From Ardenticatenaceae bacterium (lineage in GTDB: Bacteria > Chloroflexota > Anaerolineae > Promineifilales > Promineifilaceae): 64,000 bases of DNA. Positions 1 to 8,985 of the stretch are shown piece after piece. The notes beneath the pieces are model-generated. The model did not search any database and was not told the origin of the DNA. It saw nothing but the letters and a program-made list of their open reading frames with translations. The stretch's first letter is position 1; each line of letters begins with the position of its first letter. Where the stretch lies: contig JACKCD010000002.1 in the NCBI GenBank assembly GCA_020634215.1, positions 140,940 to 204,939 on the forward strand, given 5' to 3'. The translations under genes and the position numbers were made by a program.

Positions 1-1
1 C

Positions 2-508
2 CGGGGTTTTAATTTGGATTGGTGGCTGCCGTTAACGGCCGTTTGTCTCAAAATTCCCAACCAGACCACCCGCGCCGCTGCCCTGGCCGCACTGGGCGGA
101 GGCTGGCTGGTGGTGCGGCGGCAAAATATAGATTTGCTGTCGCTGGTTGACCCCGGCCATGCCGAAGGCCATACGCACCATATTTCTGCTGCGATGGCGC
201 TGGTGGGGGATGTGCAAATGGCGGTTGGCCCTAAACCAGCCCGCAAATGGGCGGGGCTTGGCCCGGCGGCGCGCGCGTTGACGCTGATTTTGCAGCACAA
301 CAACCAGCCCACGGCGGCTCTGCTTGCCGCTTCGCTCGGGAGCGTGGGGGATGCCCTGAGCCTGGTGGGGTTCCGCCACCCCGAACGCGCCCTGCAAGAA
401 ACGCTCAAACAGGCGTTACCCAGCATGGCAATGGGGGCGGCCAGCGGGTTGGCGGGGCTGCTGTTGAATCATTGGCTGGCAAAAATACCAAACGCGGTCA
501 TAAATTGA
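2..508 (+). CDS. Hypothetical protein, C-terminal part (5' end outside window)
   Basis: The frame is open from the first bases of the window and stops at 506-508, so only the C-terminal 168 residues are visible; an internal TTG at 14 could be mistaken for a start. The visible part is rich in Ala, Leu and Gly, with hydrophobic stretches near its start, around a GHTHH motif and at its end, which suggests a helical or membrane-associated protein. I do not recognise the family. An inverted repeat follows the stop. The palindrome AACGGCCGTT lies inside the frame at 34-43. That it is coding rests on the long open frame and codon composition typical of the window. Confidence 0.6.
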   Translation, partial: RGFNLDWWLPLTAVCLKIPNQTTRAAALAALGGGWLVVRRQNIDLLSLVDPGHAEGHTHHISAAMALVGDVQMAVGPKPARKWAGLGPAARALTLILQHNNQPTAALLAASLGSVGDALSLVGFRHPERALQETLKQALPSMAMGAASGLAGLLLNHWLAKIPNAVIN

Positions 509-520
509 TATTTTGCAAAA

Positions 521-584
521 GAGACTAGGAGACTAGGAGATTAGTCTCTTAATCTCCCAGTCTCCTAGTCTCCCAATCTCCCAA
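521..584. repeat. Inverted tandem 8-mer repeat (GAGACTAG family)
   Basis: Tandem copies of GAGACTAG-like units are followed by their reverse complement (CTCCTAGT/CTCCCAAT units), so the region can fold into a long hairpin. It lies in the gap between two plus-strand genes. Related elements occur at 22041, 37400, 38616, 40905, 47483, 50754 and 53884. Confidence 0.85.
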
Positions 585-618
585 AGATGTCACTTTATAC
601 CCTTTGACAATGTAACAA

Positions 619-1443
619 ATGACCCCCACCGAATTTTGCCATGTTCCGGCCGGCCCGTTTCTCTATGGCCCTGAGCGGTGCTTTGAGCGGCTGACGCAAT
701 GTCCGCCATTAAAACCCCAGCAAACGATGACGCTGCCGGAATTTTGGCTGGCAAAACAGCCTGTCACCTATCGTCAATGGCGCGATTTTTTGCAGGCCAC
801 CGGCCACCCGTGGCGCGGACGCTGGTACCGCGTGGTGCGGGGCTGGCGCGGCACTTTTTTGCGTGCCTATGCCCCCTGTGACAGTTATCCCGACGGCCAC
901 GACCAGTTCCCCATGGTGGACGTGACGCAGGCCGATGCTTATGCCTATTGCGCCTGGTTGTCGGAAAGGCTGAATCGCCGCGTGACGCTGCCGACGGAAT
1001 TTCAGTGGGAGAAGGCGGCGCGGGGGACAAACGGCCGTTTATACCCCTGGGGCAACGAAAAACCACGCCCCGACATTCAGTGGCAGCGCAGCTTTCCCGT
1101 GGGGCCGGAAAGCTATCTTTTTTCGCTGCTGGTAAAACCGCGCCGCGAATGGACGCGGGCGGGCTGGTATTGGCGCAACGGCTATCCGTTGCCCGTTGGC
1201 TCGCTGCCGCAAAATGTTTCTTCCTACGGTTGCGTGGACATGAGCGGCAACATTTGGGAATGGACTTCGAGCCTTTACAACCCCGATTTGCCCGATTTTC
1301 ATGTTGTCAAAGGAGGATCATGGGGGTATACCATTCACCATGCCCAGTGTAACGTCCGCAGCGCGTGCAGCGTGACGACCCCCAGCCGAGATTACCACGC
1401 GCAAGGCACGGGTTTCCGGGTGATGATGGAAGGTGCAGGATGA
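619..1443 (+). CDS. SUMF1/FGE-sulfatase domain protein
   Basis: This 274-residue protein has the formylglycine-generating-enzyme fold almost alone. Visible marks are an N-terminal VPAGPFLYG segment, KQPVTYRQW, a central LPTEFQWEKAARG, YPWGN, DMSGNIWEW, KGGSW (about residue 234) and a closing GFRV. True FGE oxidises a sulfatase Cys using two Cys residues after the GGS motif. Only one (AQCN) clearly falls in that region here, so catalysis is doubtful and a binding or scaffold role is possible. The gene ends in an ATGA overlap with the nucleotidyltransferase gene, suggesting co-translation. No strong ribosome-binding site precedes the ATG. Confidence 0.9.
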   Translation: MTPTEFCHVPAGPFLYGPERCFERLTQCPPLKPQQTMTLPEFWLAKQPVTYRQWRDFLQATGHPWRGRWYRVVRGWRGTFLRAYAPCDSYPDGHDQFPMVDVTQADAYAYCAWLSERLNRRVTLPTEFQWEKAARGTNGRLYPWGNEKPRPDIQWQRSFPVGPESYLFSLLVKPRREWTRAGWYWRNGYPLPVGSLPQNVSSYGCVDMSGNIWEWTSSLYNPDLPDFHVVKGGSWGYTIHHAQCNVRSACSVTTPSRDYHAQGTGFRVMMEGAG

Positions 1444-2639
1444 ATTTGCAGCAACGGCCGTTTATACCCCCTGACCGTTTGGCGACCATTACCAATACGC
1501 TGGCTTGCTGGCTACCGGGGACGGTGGAGGAAACGGCCGTTTCTGGCTGGGAAGCCGCCGATTGGGAAGCCGCCGCCTGGGTGGTCTATTGGCAAAACGC
1601 CCTGCCGTGGCTGGTGCAGCGCATCCAGCAAACGGGGGTGGGGATGCCAGAACCCATCTACGACCAGCTTGTGCAGCTTGATACCGACAGTCGGGAGCGG
1701 ACGCGGCTGATGCTGGACGGGTGCGTGGCACTGCTGCAAGCGTTTGAGCAGGCTGGCATTGAGGCGGTTCCGTTTAAGGGGGCGGTGCTGGCTCCGCTCT
1801 ATTATGCCGATCCGCTATTGCGACCGCTGGCCGACCTCGACATTCTCATCCACAAAAAAGATATTCAAGCGATTCGCCGCATTGTCAAGCAGCAGGGGTA
1901 TTATTACTACTCGCGTTCGGCCGAGGACGAGGTTTATTTGCGCGGCGAGCGCAAAAGCAACATTTGGGCACCCGACAATGTACACCCAGTGGAGCTGCAT
2001 TTTACGCTGCGGGAGGAGTACGCCGGGATTGGCTACAATTTGGCGGCGGCGATGTGGGAAGCGAGTGAAAAACGGCCGTTTTGGGGCAATTATGCCGCCC
2101 GTGTTCCCAACGCGGCCATGCTGCTGCACCACGTTTGCGCCCACGCCACCAGCGATTGGCTCATCCAGCGCGGGCGGCTGATGCAAATTGACGATATTCG
2201 CCGCGTGGCGGAGCGGATGACGGCGGTGGATTGGGAGGGGTTGTTAACGGCCGTTCCTGCCCACGCCGCCCGTTTTGTCTACCCTGCCCTCGCTTTCACC
2301 CGCCAATACTATCCGCCCCTCGCTGTCCCAGACCCCATTTTGCGCCGTTTGCGCGGCCAATGTCCGCCCGCCCTGCTGGCCTGGGTGGACGCAACGACGC
2401 TGGCCGACGCTTCCGAGTCCAACCCGCATGACCGCAGCGGCATTGGCCTGGATTTAGCGCGGCGGCTGGCGTTGTCACGGGCAGATGAAGCCCGCTTTTG
2501 GCTACGCTCCTTTTTCCCCCGCCGCTGGAATTTGAGCAAGCGGTATCCCCGTTTGGTGGCAACCCCTTTCTGGCCGCTTTGTTATCTGCTGCTTAACGGG
2601 GATCGGGCGTGGCATGTGGCGAAAAAGAAGCTGTCTTGA
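1440..2639 (+). CDS. Nucleotidyltransferase family protein (NTP_transf_5)
   Basis: The ATG at 1440 overlaps the preceding stop (ATGA) and gives 399 residues; an upstream in-frame start at 1365 would lie within the FGE gene and is less likely. Residues 110-140 carry the family core: PFKG, then LRPLADLDILI with the DxD-type acidic pair (132-134). This is the uncharacterised nucleotidyltransferase family often seen beside polysaccharide or peptide-modification genes; the substrate is unknown. The 3' end overlaps the convergent flippase gene by 47 bp. A second family member lies at 3889-5205 on the other strand. The family is clear from the motif; the role is inferred from the neighbours. Confidence 0.85.
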   Translation: MNLQQRPFIPPDRLATITNTLACWLPGTVEETAVSGWEAADWEAAAWVVYWQNALPWLVQRIQQTGVGMPEPIYDQLVQLDTDSRERTRLMLDGCVALLQAFEQAGIEAVPFKGAVLAPLYYADPLLRPLADLDILIHKKDIQAIRRIVKQQGYYYYSRSAEDEVYLRGERKSNIWAPDNVHPVELHFTLREEYAGIGYNLAAAMWEASEKRPFWGNYAARVPNAAMLLHHVCAHATSDWLIQRGRLMQIDDIRRVAERMTAVDWEGLLTAVPAHAARFVYPALAFTRQYYPPLAVPDPILRRLRGQCPPALLAWVDATTLADASESNPHDRSGIGLDLARRLALSRADEARFWLRSFFPRRWNLSKRYPRLVATPFWPLCYLLLNGDRAWHVAKKKLS

Positions 2640-3885
2640 GGCGTGGCCGCAGCCACAGCAGATAGAGCAGCAGTCCGCCCAGCGCCGTGACCCAGCCCGA
2701 CAGGGCAAAAATGGTGGCAAAGGTTGCCGTGCTGCCGTGAAACTGGTTGAACAGCAGCAGTTGTGCCACGGCGACCATGAGCAGCCAGATGACAAAGGGC
2801 AGGGGGTGGGTTGCCAGATAGAAGTTGAGCCAAACGGCCGTTAAGCTAAACCCCAACATCGCAATTCCCATGGTCAGCAGCAGGGAATCGGCCTCGCTGT
2901 AGGCCGCGCCAAACGTCCAGCGGATGATGAGGTTGCCCAGCGTGGCGTAGACAAGGGTAAAGAGGAGGGTGGGCAGGACGGCAATAACGGCCGTTTGTAG
3001 CAGCAGCTTGTCCGGCAGCCGTCCCTGCGCCACCTGTGCCACCGCACGCGGGTACATGACCACGATGACGGCGGCGGGCAGCAGCGACAAGGCGCGGCGC
3101 AGCAAAACGGCCGTGGCGTAAGTTCCGGCCGTTTCTGGGGCAAACAGCCGATTGACCCAAATTAAATCCACATTGAGCAAGCTCATATAGGCGATAAAAG
3201 CCAAGAAGGTGCTGAAGACTAGGGGCAAGGCGCGGCGGAATTTGGCGGGCAGTGGCGGAGCCGGCCGCCAGCAGTCGCGGCCAGCTGCGCCTAAGCCAAA
3301 CAGCAGGGCGAGCAAGCCGCCGACCGGCAGGGCGACAATGGCTCCGGTTAGCCCCGTGTGGAGGAGGGTGACGAGCAGGAGAGCGCAACCAAGCCGCCCC
3401 AGGGCATTGACCAGCCGCGTGCCGCCAAAGGACACGAATTGATGCCGCCCTTGCAGCAGCCCGGCGATGACGGGGCGGGTGGTGGCGAGAAAGAGGATGG
3501 AGGTGGTGAGGGAAACGGCCGTTTGTGGCACATTTAACCAACCGGCAATCGGCCGCTGCCCCAGCCAGGCCAACAGCCACAGCCCCAGACCAACGAGGAC
3601 GCTCCATTTGGCGTAAAACTGGAAAATGGCTCGCACCGTGCCGGAAGCATCTGTACATTCTGTGGTCTCGGCAGTGAAGCGGGCAACAACGGGTTGCAAG
3701 ACGGCAAAGGCGGTGAGCAAAATGAGGGCGGCGGTGTTGAGGGTTTGGACGATGGCAAAATCGGCGGGCAGCAGCACTCGCGCCAAATAGATATGGAAGC
3801 CGTAGTCGAGCAGATTGGTAAAACCATCAAGCCCGGTGAGGAAGCCGGTTTGCCAGGCGGCGGGGCGCAGCAGAGCTTGGCGCAA
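2593..3885 (-). CDS. Oligosaccharide flippase-like membrane protein (Wzx/MATE type)
   Basis: This 430-residue protein has about 12 hydrophobic segments spread along its length, short charged loops and the N-terminal look of polysaccharide-export flippases (a segment with DYGFHIYLARVL, then FAIVQTLN). Such proteins move lipid-linked sugar repeat units across the membrane. It starts 3 nt after the stop of the upstream nucleotidyltransferase gene and is probably co-transcribed with it and the large membrane protein beyond. The C-terminus overlaps the convergent gene. The exact cargo cannot be read from sequence; a related multidrug-type transporter is the main alternative. Confidence 0.8.
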   Translation of the reverse strand: MRQALLRPAAWQTGFLTGLDGFTNLLDYGFHIYLARVLLPADFAIVQTLNTAALILLTAFAVLQPVVARFTAETTECTDASGTVRAIFQFYAKWSVLVGLGLWLLAWLGQRPIAGWLNVPQTAVSLTTSILFLATTRPVIAGLLQGRHQFVSFGGTRLVNALGRLGCALLLVTLLHTGLTGAIVALPVGGLLALLFGLGAAGRDCWRPAPPLPAKFRRALPLVFSTFLAFIAYMSLLNVDLIWVNRLFAPETAGTYATAVLLRRALSLLPAAVIVVMYPRAVAQVAQGRLPDKLLLQTAVIAVLPTLLFTLVYATLGNLIIRWTFGAAYSEADSLLLTMGIAMLGFSLTAVWLNFYLATHPLPFVIWLLMVAVAQLLLFNQFHGSTATFATIFALSGWVTALGGLLLYLLWLRPRLKTASFSPHATPDPR

Positions 3886-3888
3886 CGG

Positions 3889-5205
3889 TCACGCTTCCAC
3901 TTCGAGGCGGTTGAAGAGGGAGGTGCTGTAGTTGAGCCGCCGCAGCCGCCAATATCGCTCCCAGGTGAAGTAAACGGTGTCTATGCCGACGCGGCCGTAT
4001 TGCCACAGGGCGCGGAGGAAATGACGAACGGCCGTTGCCGCACCCCCAGCCCCATAGCGTCGCTGTAAATAATCACGACCGGGAAACAGGTATTCGCTCA
4101 AATCCAGCAGCCGGATGGGGCGCAGGATGAACGCGCCGTTGGTAATGAGCAAAAAATTCCACAGGCGGCTTGGCTGCTGGCCGAGGTGAACGGCCGTTTC
4201 GTGTGCCACCAGCTTGTCCATCACCACCTGCTTAATTCGGTTGGCAGGCAAAATGGGTAATGCGGCAATGACCCATTCCGGCACAGGGGTTTCCAGAAGC
4301 TGGCGGCACACCGTTAGCACCGCCCCCATCATCTCCACCGTGCCATAGGCGCGGCAGAGCGTGACCAACTGCTGCCAATCCACGTCCTTTTCATGCTGCT
4401 TGATTAGCTCCGCTACGTCCAAAAAATACATCAACATCCCATCGGCCAGGATGATCCGCGCCAAGTCGGGGCGGTGGAGAACGGCTGGCAGGTAGACGGC
4501 GTGTTTGACCAGATGCACCGTCAGGGCGATCAAATTATCCGCCACCGACAGATCGTGGACGGGTGCGCCCAGCAGCGTGCCGGCCGTGGCGCGATCCATC
4601 ATCCCTTCATAATCAATGGTCAGCCGCGTCAACGGGTGGTCAAGCGCCCAGTGGATTTCGTACCACAGCTTGAGGTCGGGGGTGCAGCGCTGTTGGTGCA
4701 GGTGGTGGCGTTCATAATAGCGGTCATCCATCAGGTTGGGCCAGTTTTGGCCGATTTCCATCACGTCCAGAATTTCTAGGCTGGCGACCACGTCTTTTTG
4801 CCGCACCAGAATGTCTATATCGCCGCCGGGACGCATGGCGGGGTCGCCGTAGGTGTTAATGGAGACAGAAAGCCCTTTGAGAACGGCCGTTTCAATCCCA
4901 CGCTCGGCAGCGTGGCGCAAATAGTCGTGCAGGGAGTCGCCCATGATGGCGGCGTTTTGGGCAAATTTGGCCGCGCCCGTTTGCAGTGGAGCGAGGGCGG
5001 CGGCGGGGAGGGTGTCGAGGTGATGAACGGCCGTTAATACCCGGCACAGCAGCGTCTCCATCCGGTTAAACTGCCCCATCGCCGCCACCCGCTGCCAATT
5101 TAGCCCCACAGGAATGAGTTCCGGCGTGGGGGTGCGCCAAGCGAGGGCGCAGTGCCAAAGAAAGGCTTCCTCGGCGGTCAAATCATGAAAAGGGGTTGTT
5201 TTCAT
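3889..5205 (-). CDS. Nucleotidyltransferase family protein (NTP_transf_5), second copy
   Basis: From the ATG at 5205 the product is 438 residues; a TTG two codons upstream is possible but weaker. Residues 107-135 hold the family core: AVLKGLS, then MRPGGDIDILV with the DxD pair at 129-131. The rest is mostly helical. The gene starts 6 nt after the stop of the large membrane-protein gene and ends 3 nt before the flippase start, so the three form a tight operon. It is the same family as the product at 1440-2639 but only distantly similar. Substrate unknown; association with surface glycan assembly is inferred from position. Confidence 0.85.
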   Translation of the reverse strand: MKTTPFHDLTAEEAFLWHCALAWRTPTPELIPVGLNWQRVAAMGQFNRMETLLCRVLTAVHHLDTLPAAALAPLQTGAAKFAQNAAIMGDSLHDYLRHAAERGIETAVLKGLSVSINTYGDPAMRPGGDIDILVRQKDVVASLEILDVMEIGQNWPNLMDDRYYERHHLHQQRCTPDLKLWYEIHWALDHPLTRLTIDYEGMMDRATAGTLLGAPVHDLSVADNLIALTVHLVKHAVYLPAVLHRPDLARIILADGMLMYFLDVAELIKQHEKDVDWQQLVTLCRAYGTVEMMGAVLTVCRQLLETPVPEWVIAALPILPANRIKQVVMDKLVAHETAVHLGQQPSRLWNFLLITNGAFILRPIRLLDLSEYLFPGRDYLQRRYGAGGAATAVRHFLRALWQYGRVGIDTVYFTWERYWRLRRLNYSTSLFNRLEVEA

Positions 5206-5211
5206 AGACAA

Positions 5212-7158
5212 TCACTCATTGCTGAAGCTGGGACAGTTATACGTGTCTGTGCTAGTTACGGCAATATTAACCGGGCAAATCCTCATGTCGGCAATTGCCA
5301 GCGACAGCCGGGTGGGGTCGTTTAGCTTGGCGCGGTGGGCATCGGGCAGGCTGATGGAGAGTTCGTTGACGGCGTTGGGGTGAAGGAGCGCGGGGTCGAG
5401 GGGCAAAACGGTCGTTTCTGCCGCCAATTTGGGCTGCTGGGTAAAGTGCATTTCCCCCACTGGCTGCCCATTGAGCGCGACAACGGCCCGCTGGCTGCCA
5501 AAGGATGAGGCGCGGATGAGGAGGGTGGTGGGGGTGGTGGGAACGGCCGTTAGCCGCAGATAAACCGCGATTTGGTCACATTGCGTCGTGCGATACGGCG
5601 CCCGGTCATTGTCCACCGGCTCCCAGCCGACAAAAAGGGCGGGCAGTTGCGGCGTGGCGGTGGGCTGGTCACGCTGCGCTGCCAGCAGGGCATAGCTGGT
5701 TGCTAGGGAGTCAAACGGCAAGGGCGAACCCCATTCATAAGGGACAAGCGGAGATTGCTGCGCCAAAATAGTGGCTGCCCGCTCCCGATCCAACGCGCAA
5801 AGCATGGCGTTGCTTGCCAAAGCCTGGGGATAACGCCAGTTAAACAGGTCGCCGTGCGGGGGGGTGAACGGCGGCACGGGGTATTCCTGCGTGGCTTCGT
5901 TCCAGAGGATGGTGCTGTAGTTGTAGAGGCCCTGGTAGCTGTGGATAAAAACGGCCGTTAACCCCAACAGCCCATATAGCCCCAACCACACGTTTTGCTG
6001 GTGCGGGGGCAGCAGGGTTTGTCCTTCGCGCCACGCCCAAGCCAGCAAAAGCGTCAGCGGCAGCACCAGTTCGGTGAGAATACGCGGGCCAAAGGAGTCT
6101 CCGCCCCACCAGTTGGTGCCGCGTGAGGCCACGTACAAATGAAGTGCCAGCCAAGCGAGGCACAGCCACAGCAGCGGCTGCCGCGTTTGTCTTCGCAGCA
6201 GCCACAGGCCGGGGATGAGCAGCAGAAAGAAGGGGCTAAAAACAAACAGTCCGCGTGCCGGGCTAAACAGATGCCCCAGTAGTGCCAGCCAGATGGGGGT
6301 GCGGGCAATTTGCAGCCGCACGGCACTGTAGTAAATGGGGAGCCAGGTGCCAAATTCGCGCTGGGACCAGAGAAGAAAAAGGGCGAGGAGGGTGGCGGCG
6401 ATAACGGCCGTTTTTGCCATTTGTCGCCAATCTTTCCAGGCCAAATAAAGCAGCGCGGGGGCAATAAAGGCAGCGGCAGCGGCACGGGTGAAATAGGCCA
6501 AAAAAAGCAGGCTGCCCAGCAGCCACGGCTGCACCGAGAGGGTTTGGCCGCTGTCATAGCGCACCAACAGGAGCAGGGCAAGGCTGATAAAAATGACGCT
6601 GAGGTTGATGCTCCACCAGGCCACGCCGAGGGTGCTGATGAGGGTGGTGCCAAAGAGGGAAACGGCCGTTAGCAGCAGGCTGGCCCGGTGCGGCAAATAG
6701 ACGCAGCTGATGTGGTAGAGAATCCAAAACACGGCGATGACCGAAAACGAGGCGAGCAGCCGCTGGGCGTTGATGTTGTCTTGCGCCCGCAGCATGTCCC
6801 AGCCAACGGCTTTGGTGAGGATGACAAAGGGGAGACTGAGCAGGGAGGGGCCGACGGGGAAGTAGTTGTAATAACGGCCGTTTACCTTGAGAATATTGAT
6901 ATTGCCGTCAAAATCAGCCGGCGCGCCCCAAATTTCCTTCTCTTGGTAGCCGTTAAGCTGCACAGTGCCGTTGTCCAAAATAGATTGAGCAACGATGAGC
7001 GTATAGCGTGGGTCAGAACCGGCTCCGTAGGTGACGGCGTAGCGCGTTAGGAAAAAGATGAAGAGGCTCACAATGAGGAGTGCCACGTAGTCGGGATAAA
7101 ATGGCTGAGGGGTTGTTGCCGTTTGTTTGGCCTTGTTCACGAACGAGATTATACTCAT
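5212..7158 (-). CDS. Large multi-pass membrane protein, glycosyltransferase-C-like
   Basis: The 648-residue product has about 10-12 hydrophobic segments between residues 25 and 430, followed by a soluble C-terminal domain of about 200 residues that looks beta-rich. An early acidic motif (GSDPRYTLIVAQSILDNG) just after the first membrane segment resembles the first loop of GT-C sugar transferases, which use lipid-linked donors at the outer membrane face. It begins with ATG at 7158, only 8 bp from the divergently transcribed ABC gene, so the two starts share a control region. It heads the operon with the nucleotidyltransferase and flippase. The enzyme class is inferred; no close family is recognised. 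Confidence 0.75.
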   Translation of the reverse strand: MSIISFVNKAKQTATTPQPFYPDYVALLIVSLFIFFLTRYAVTYGAGSDPRYTLIVAQSILDNGTVQLNGYQEKEIWGAPADFDGNINILKVNGRYYNYFPVGPSLLSLPFVILTKAVGWDMLRAQDNINAQRLLASFSVIAVFWILYHISCVYLPHRASLLLTAVSLFGTTLISTLGVAWWSINLSVIFISLALLLLVRYDSGQTLSVQPWLLGSLLFLAYFTRAAAAAFIAPALLYLAWKDWRQMAKTAVIAATLLALFLLWSQREFGTWLPIYYSAVRLQIARTPIWLALLGHLFSPARGLFVFSPFFLLLIPGLWLLRRQTRQPLLWLCLAWLALHLYVASRGTNWWGGDSFGPRILTELVLPLTLLLAWAWREGQTLLPPHQQNVWLGLYGLLGLTAVFIHSYQGLYNYSTILWNEATQEYPVPPFTPPHGDLFNWRYPQALASNAMLCALDRERAATILAQQSPLVPYEWGSPLPFDSLATSYALLAAQRDQPTATPQLPALFVGWEPVDNDRAPYRTTQCDQIAVYLRLTAVPTTPTTLLIRASSFGSQRAVVALNGQPVGEMHFTQQPKLAAETTVLPLDPALLHPNAVNELSISLPDAHRAKLNDPTRLSLAIADMRICPVNIAVTSTDTYNCPSFSNE

Positions 7159-7166
7159 TCTTGATT

Positions 7167-8138
7167 ATGAACCCAATGATCGCGCTCAAAAATTTGGGCA
7201 AAACGTATGGCAGCGCCGGCCGACAGGTCGAGGCGGTGCGCGACGTGTCGTTGGAAGTGCAGGCGGGGGAACTGTTTGGGCTGTTTGGCCCCAATGGGGC
7301 GGGCAAAAGCACCATTGTGCGGATGCTGGCGACCTTGCTGGCTCCCAGCCGAGGAACGGCCGTTGTCAATGGCTATGATGTGGTGCGGCAGGAGATGCAG
7401 GTGCGGGCCTCGATTGGGCTGGTGACGGCTGATGAGCGGTCGTTTTACGGCCGTTTAACCGCCAGCCAAAACCTCCAATTTTACGCCGCCATGCAAAACA
7501 TGCCCCGCTCGGCCATCCCCCACCGCATCCAAACCGTGCTTGATCTGTTTGGGCTGGCGCACAAAACCCACGCCCCCGTCCAATCCTTTTCCACCGGGCA
7601 AATGCAGCGGCTCAACATGGCGCGGGCGCTCATCCACGACCCCGCCGTGCTGCTGCTGGATGAACCGACCAAAAGCATGGACGTGCAGACCAGCGATTTT
7701 GTCAAGGAGCTAATCAAAACCGAACTGGTGGGGCGGCAAAAAAAGACGGTTGTGTTTATCAGCCACGAGCTATATGAAATGGACAACTTTTGCGACCGAG
7801 TGGTTATTTTGACCGACGGCCAGCTTCGGGTGGTGGGAACCCCAGCCGAACTAGGCACCTTGCTGCCGCGCCGGGCTGTCTATCGGGTGGTGGTGGCTGG
7901 GGATGTGGCGGCGATGGTGGCGCAATGGCAGGCCAGCCCCAGCATTGAGGCGGTGGAAAAGGTTTCGGCCGGCGTTGCCACCACTGCCTTTGATCTGACG
8001 CTGACCGATGAGGCCGACTGGCTGGCGGTGGTACAGGGGGTGGCGGCGGTAAACGGCCGTTTTGAAACCTATCGCCGCGTTGACGACGAATCGCTGCGCC
8101 GCATTGTGGCCCACTTTAGCCAGCCACCGGCTAATTGA
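7167..8138 (+). CDS. ABC-2 type transporter ATP-binding protein
   Basis: The ATG at 7167 gives 323 residues; an earlier in-frame start at 7080 would overlap the divergent gene. Walker A (GPNGAGKST, 41-49), the signature (FSTGQMQRLN, 141-150), Walker B (VLLLDEP, 161-167) and the switch His (200) are all present. The C-terminal 80 residues form the tail typical of NodI/DrrA-like exporters. The signature has TGQ instead of SGG, which is common in this subfamily. It powers the permease encoded 7 nt downstream. The substrate (drug, lipid or polysaccharide) cannot be told, though the adjacent surface-glycan operon makes an envelope substrate possible. Confidence 0.93.
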   Translation: MNPMIALKNLGKTYGSAGRQVEAVRDVSLEVQAGELFGLFGPNGAGKSTIVRMLATLLAPSRGTAVVNGYDVVRQEMQVRASIGLVTADERSFYGRLTASQNLQFYAAMQNMPRSAIPHRIQTVLDLFGLAHKTHAPVQSFSTGQMQRLNMARALIHDPAVLLLDEPTKSMDVQTSDFVKELIKTELVGRQKKTVVFISHELYEMDNFCDRVVILTDGQLRVVGTPAELGTLLPRRAVYRVVVAGDVAAMVAQWQASPSIEAVEKVSAGVATTAFDLTLTDEADWLAVVQGVAAVNGRFETYRRVDDESLRRIVAHFSQPPAN

Positions 8139-8145
8139 GAGACGT

Positions 8146-8940
8146 ATGGGCAAGCTCTTCATCCTCACCAGCCATTACCTGCGGCTGGCCTGGTCCTACA
8201 AGCTCAACTTTATTACCCGCTATCTGGGTGCGGTTATCTCGGTGCTGCTCTTCTTCTTTTTGGATCGGCTGCTGCGAGCCAACGGCAGCAGCCAAATTGA
8301 AGGCGGCACCTATTTTACCTTTTTAATCATTGGCGGCGCGTTCGCCCGCTTTTTGGAGCTTGCCAGCCACGCCTTTTCCGCCAATTTACGCGATGAAATG
8401 CTGCGTGGCACCATTGAGCCGCTGTTGGCAACTGCCACCCCCATCACGCTGTCGCTGCTTGGCCCTTCTTCCTGGGCATTGATTGAAGGCACACTGCTGG
8501 TGCTGATTCAACTGGGCGTGGGCTGGGTTGTAGGAGCCGATTTTTCCCAGGCCAATTGGGCAACGGCGTGGGTAGTGCTGCTGATTAGCCTGGTTTGCCT
8601 GTTGAGCTATGGCGTGGCTTCGGCGGCGTTTGTGGTGGTGTATAAGCGGGGCGACCCGATGAACTGGCTGATTAATTCGGTGGCCTATGTGTTTAGCGGG
8701 GTCTTTTTTCCCGTTGAGTTGTTCCCCCCCTGGCTGCGCTTTATTTCTCACCTGCTGCCGTTTACCTACGCGCTGCGGGCACTGCGCGGGGCACTGATGC
8801 GCGGCGAAAGTTTGGCTGAGCGGTGGCTGGATGTGGTGGTGCTGTTGGCATTTACGGCCGTTTTTCTCCCCCTCTCGCTCTGGGCCATGCGTGTTGCCGT
8901 GCGCCACCTCAAACAGACGGGAGATTTAACGCATTATTAG
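8146..8940 (+). CDS. ABC-2 type transporter permease
   Basis: The ATG at 8146, 7 nt after the ATPase stop, gives 264 residues with about six membrane segments. The C-terminal part contains the conserved ABC-2 pattern: a loop with FSGVFFPVELFPPWL, then HLLPFTYALRALRGAL. It forms the membrane half of an exporter with the ATPase encoded directly upstream. Nothing in the sequence identifies the cargo. An upstream in-frame ATG inside the ATPase gene is unlikely to be used. Confidence 0.9.
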   Translation: MGKLFILTSHYLRLAWSYKLNFITRYLGAVISVLLFFFLDRLLRANGSSQIEGGTYFTFLIIGGAFARFLELASHAFSANLRDEMLRGTIEPLLATATPITLSLLGPSSWALIEGTLLVLIQLGVGWVVGADFSQANWATAWVVLLISLVCLLSYGVASAAFVVVYKRGDPMNWLINSVAYVFSGVFFPVELFPPWLRFISHLLPFTYALRALRGALMRGESLAERWLDVVVLLAFTAVFLPLSLWAMRVAVRHLKQTGDLTHY

Positions 8941-8985
8941 CCGCCCATGATGATTGTTGTTGATTTCTTTCGTCAATATTAAAGA

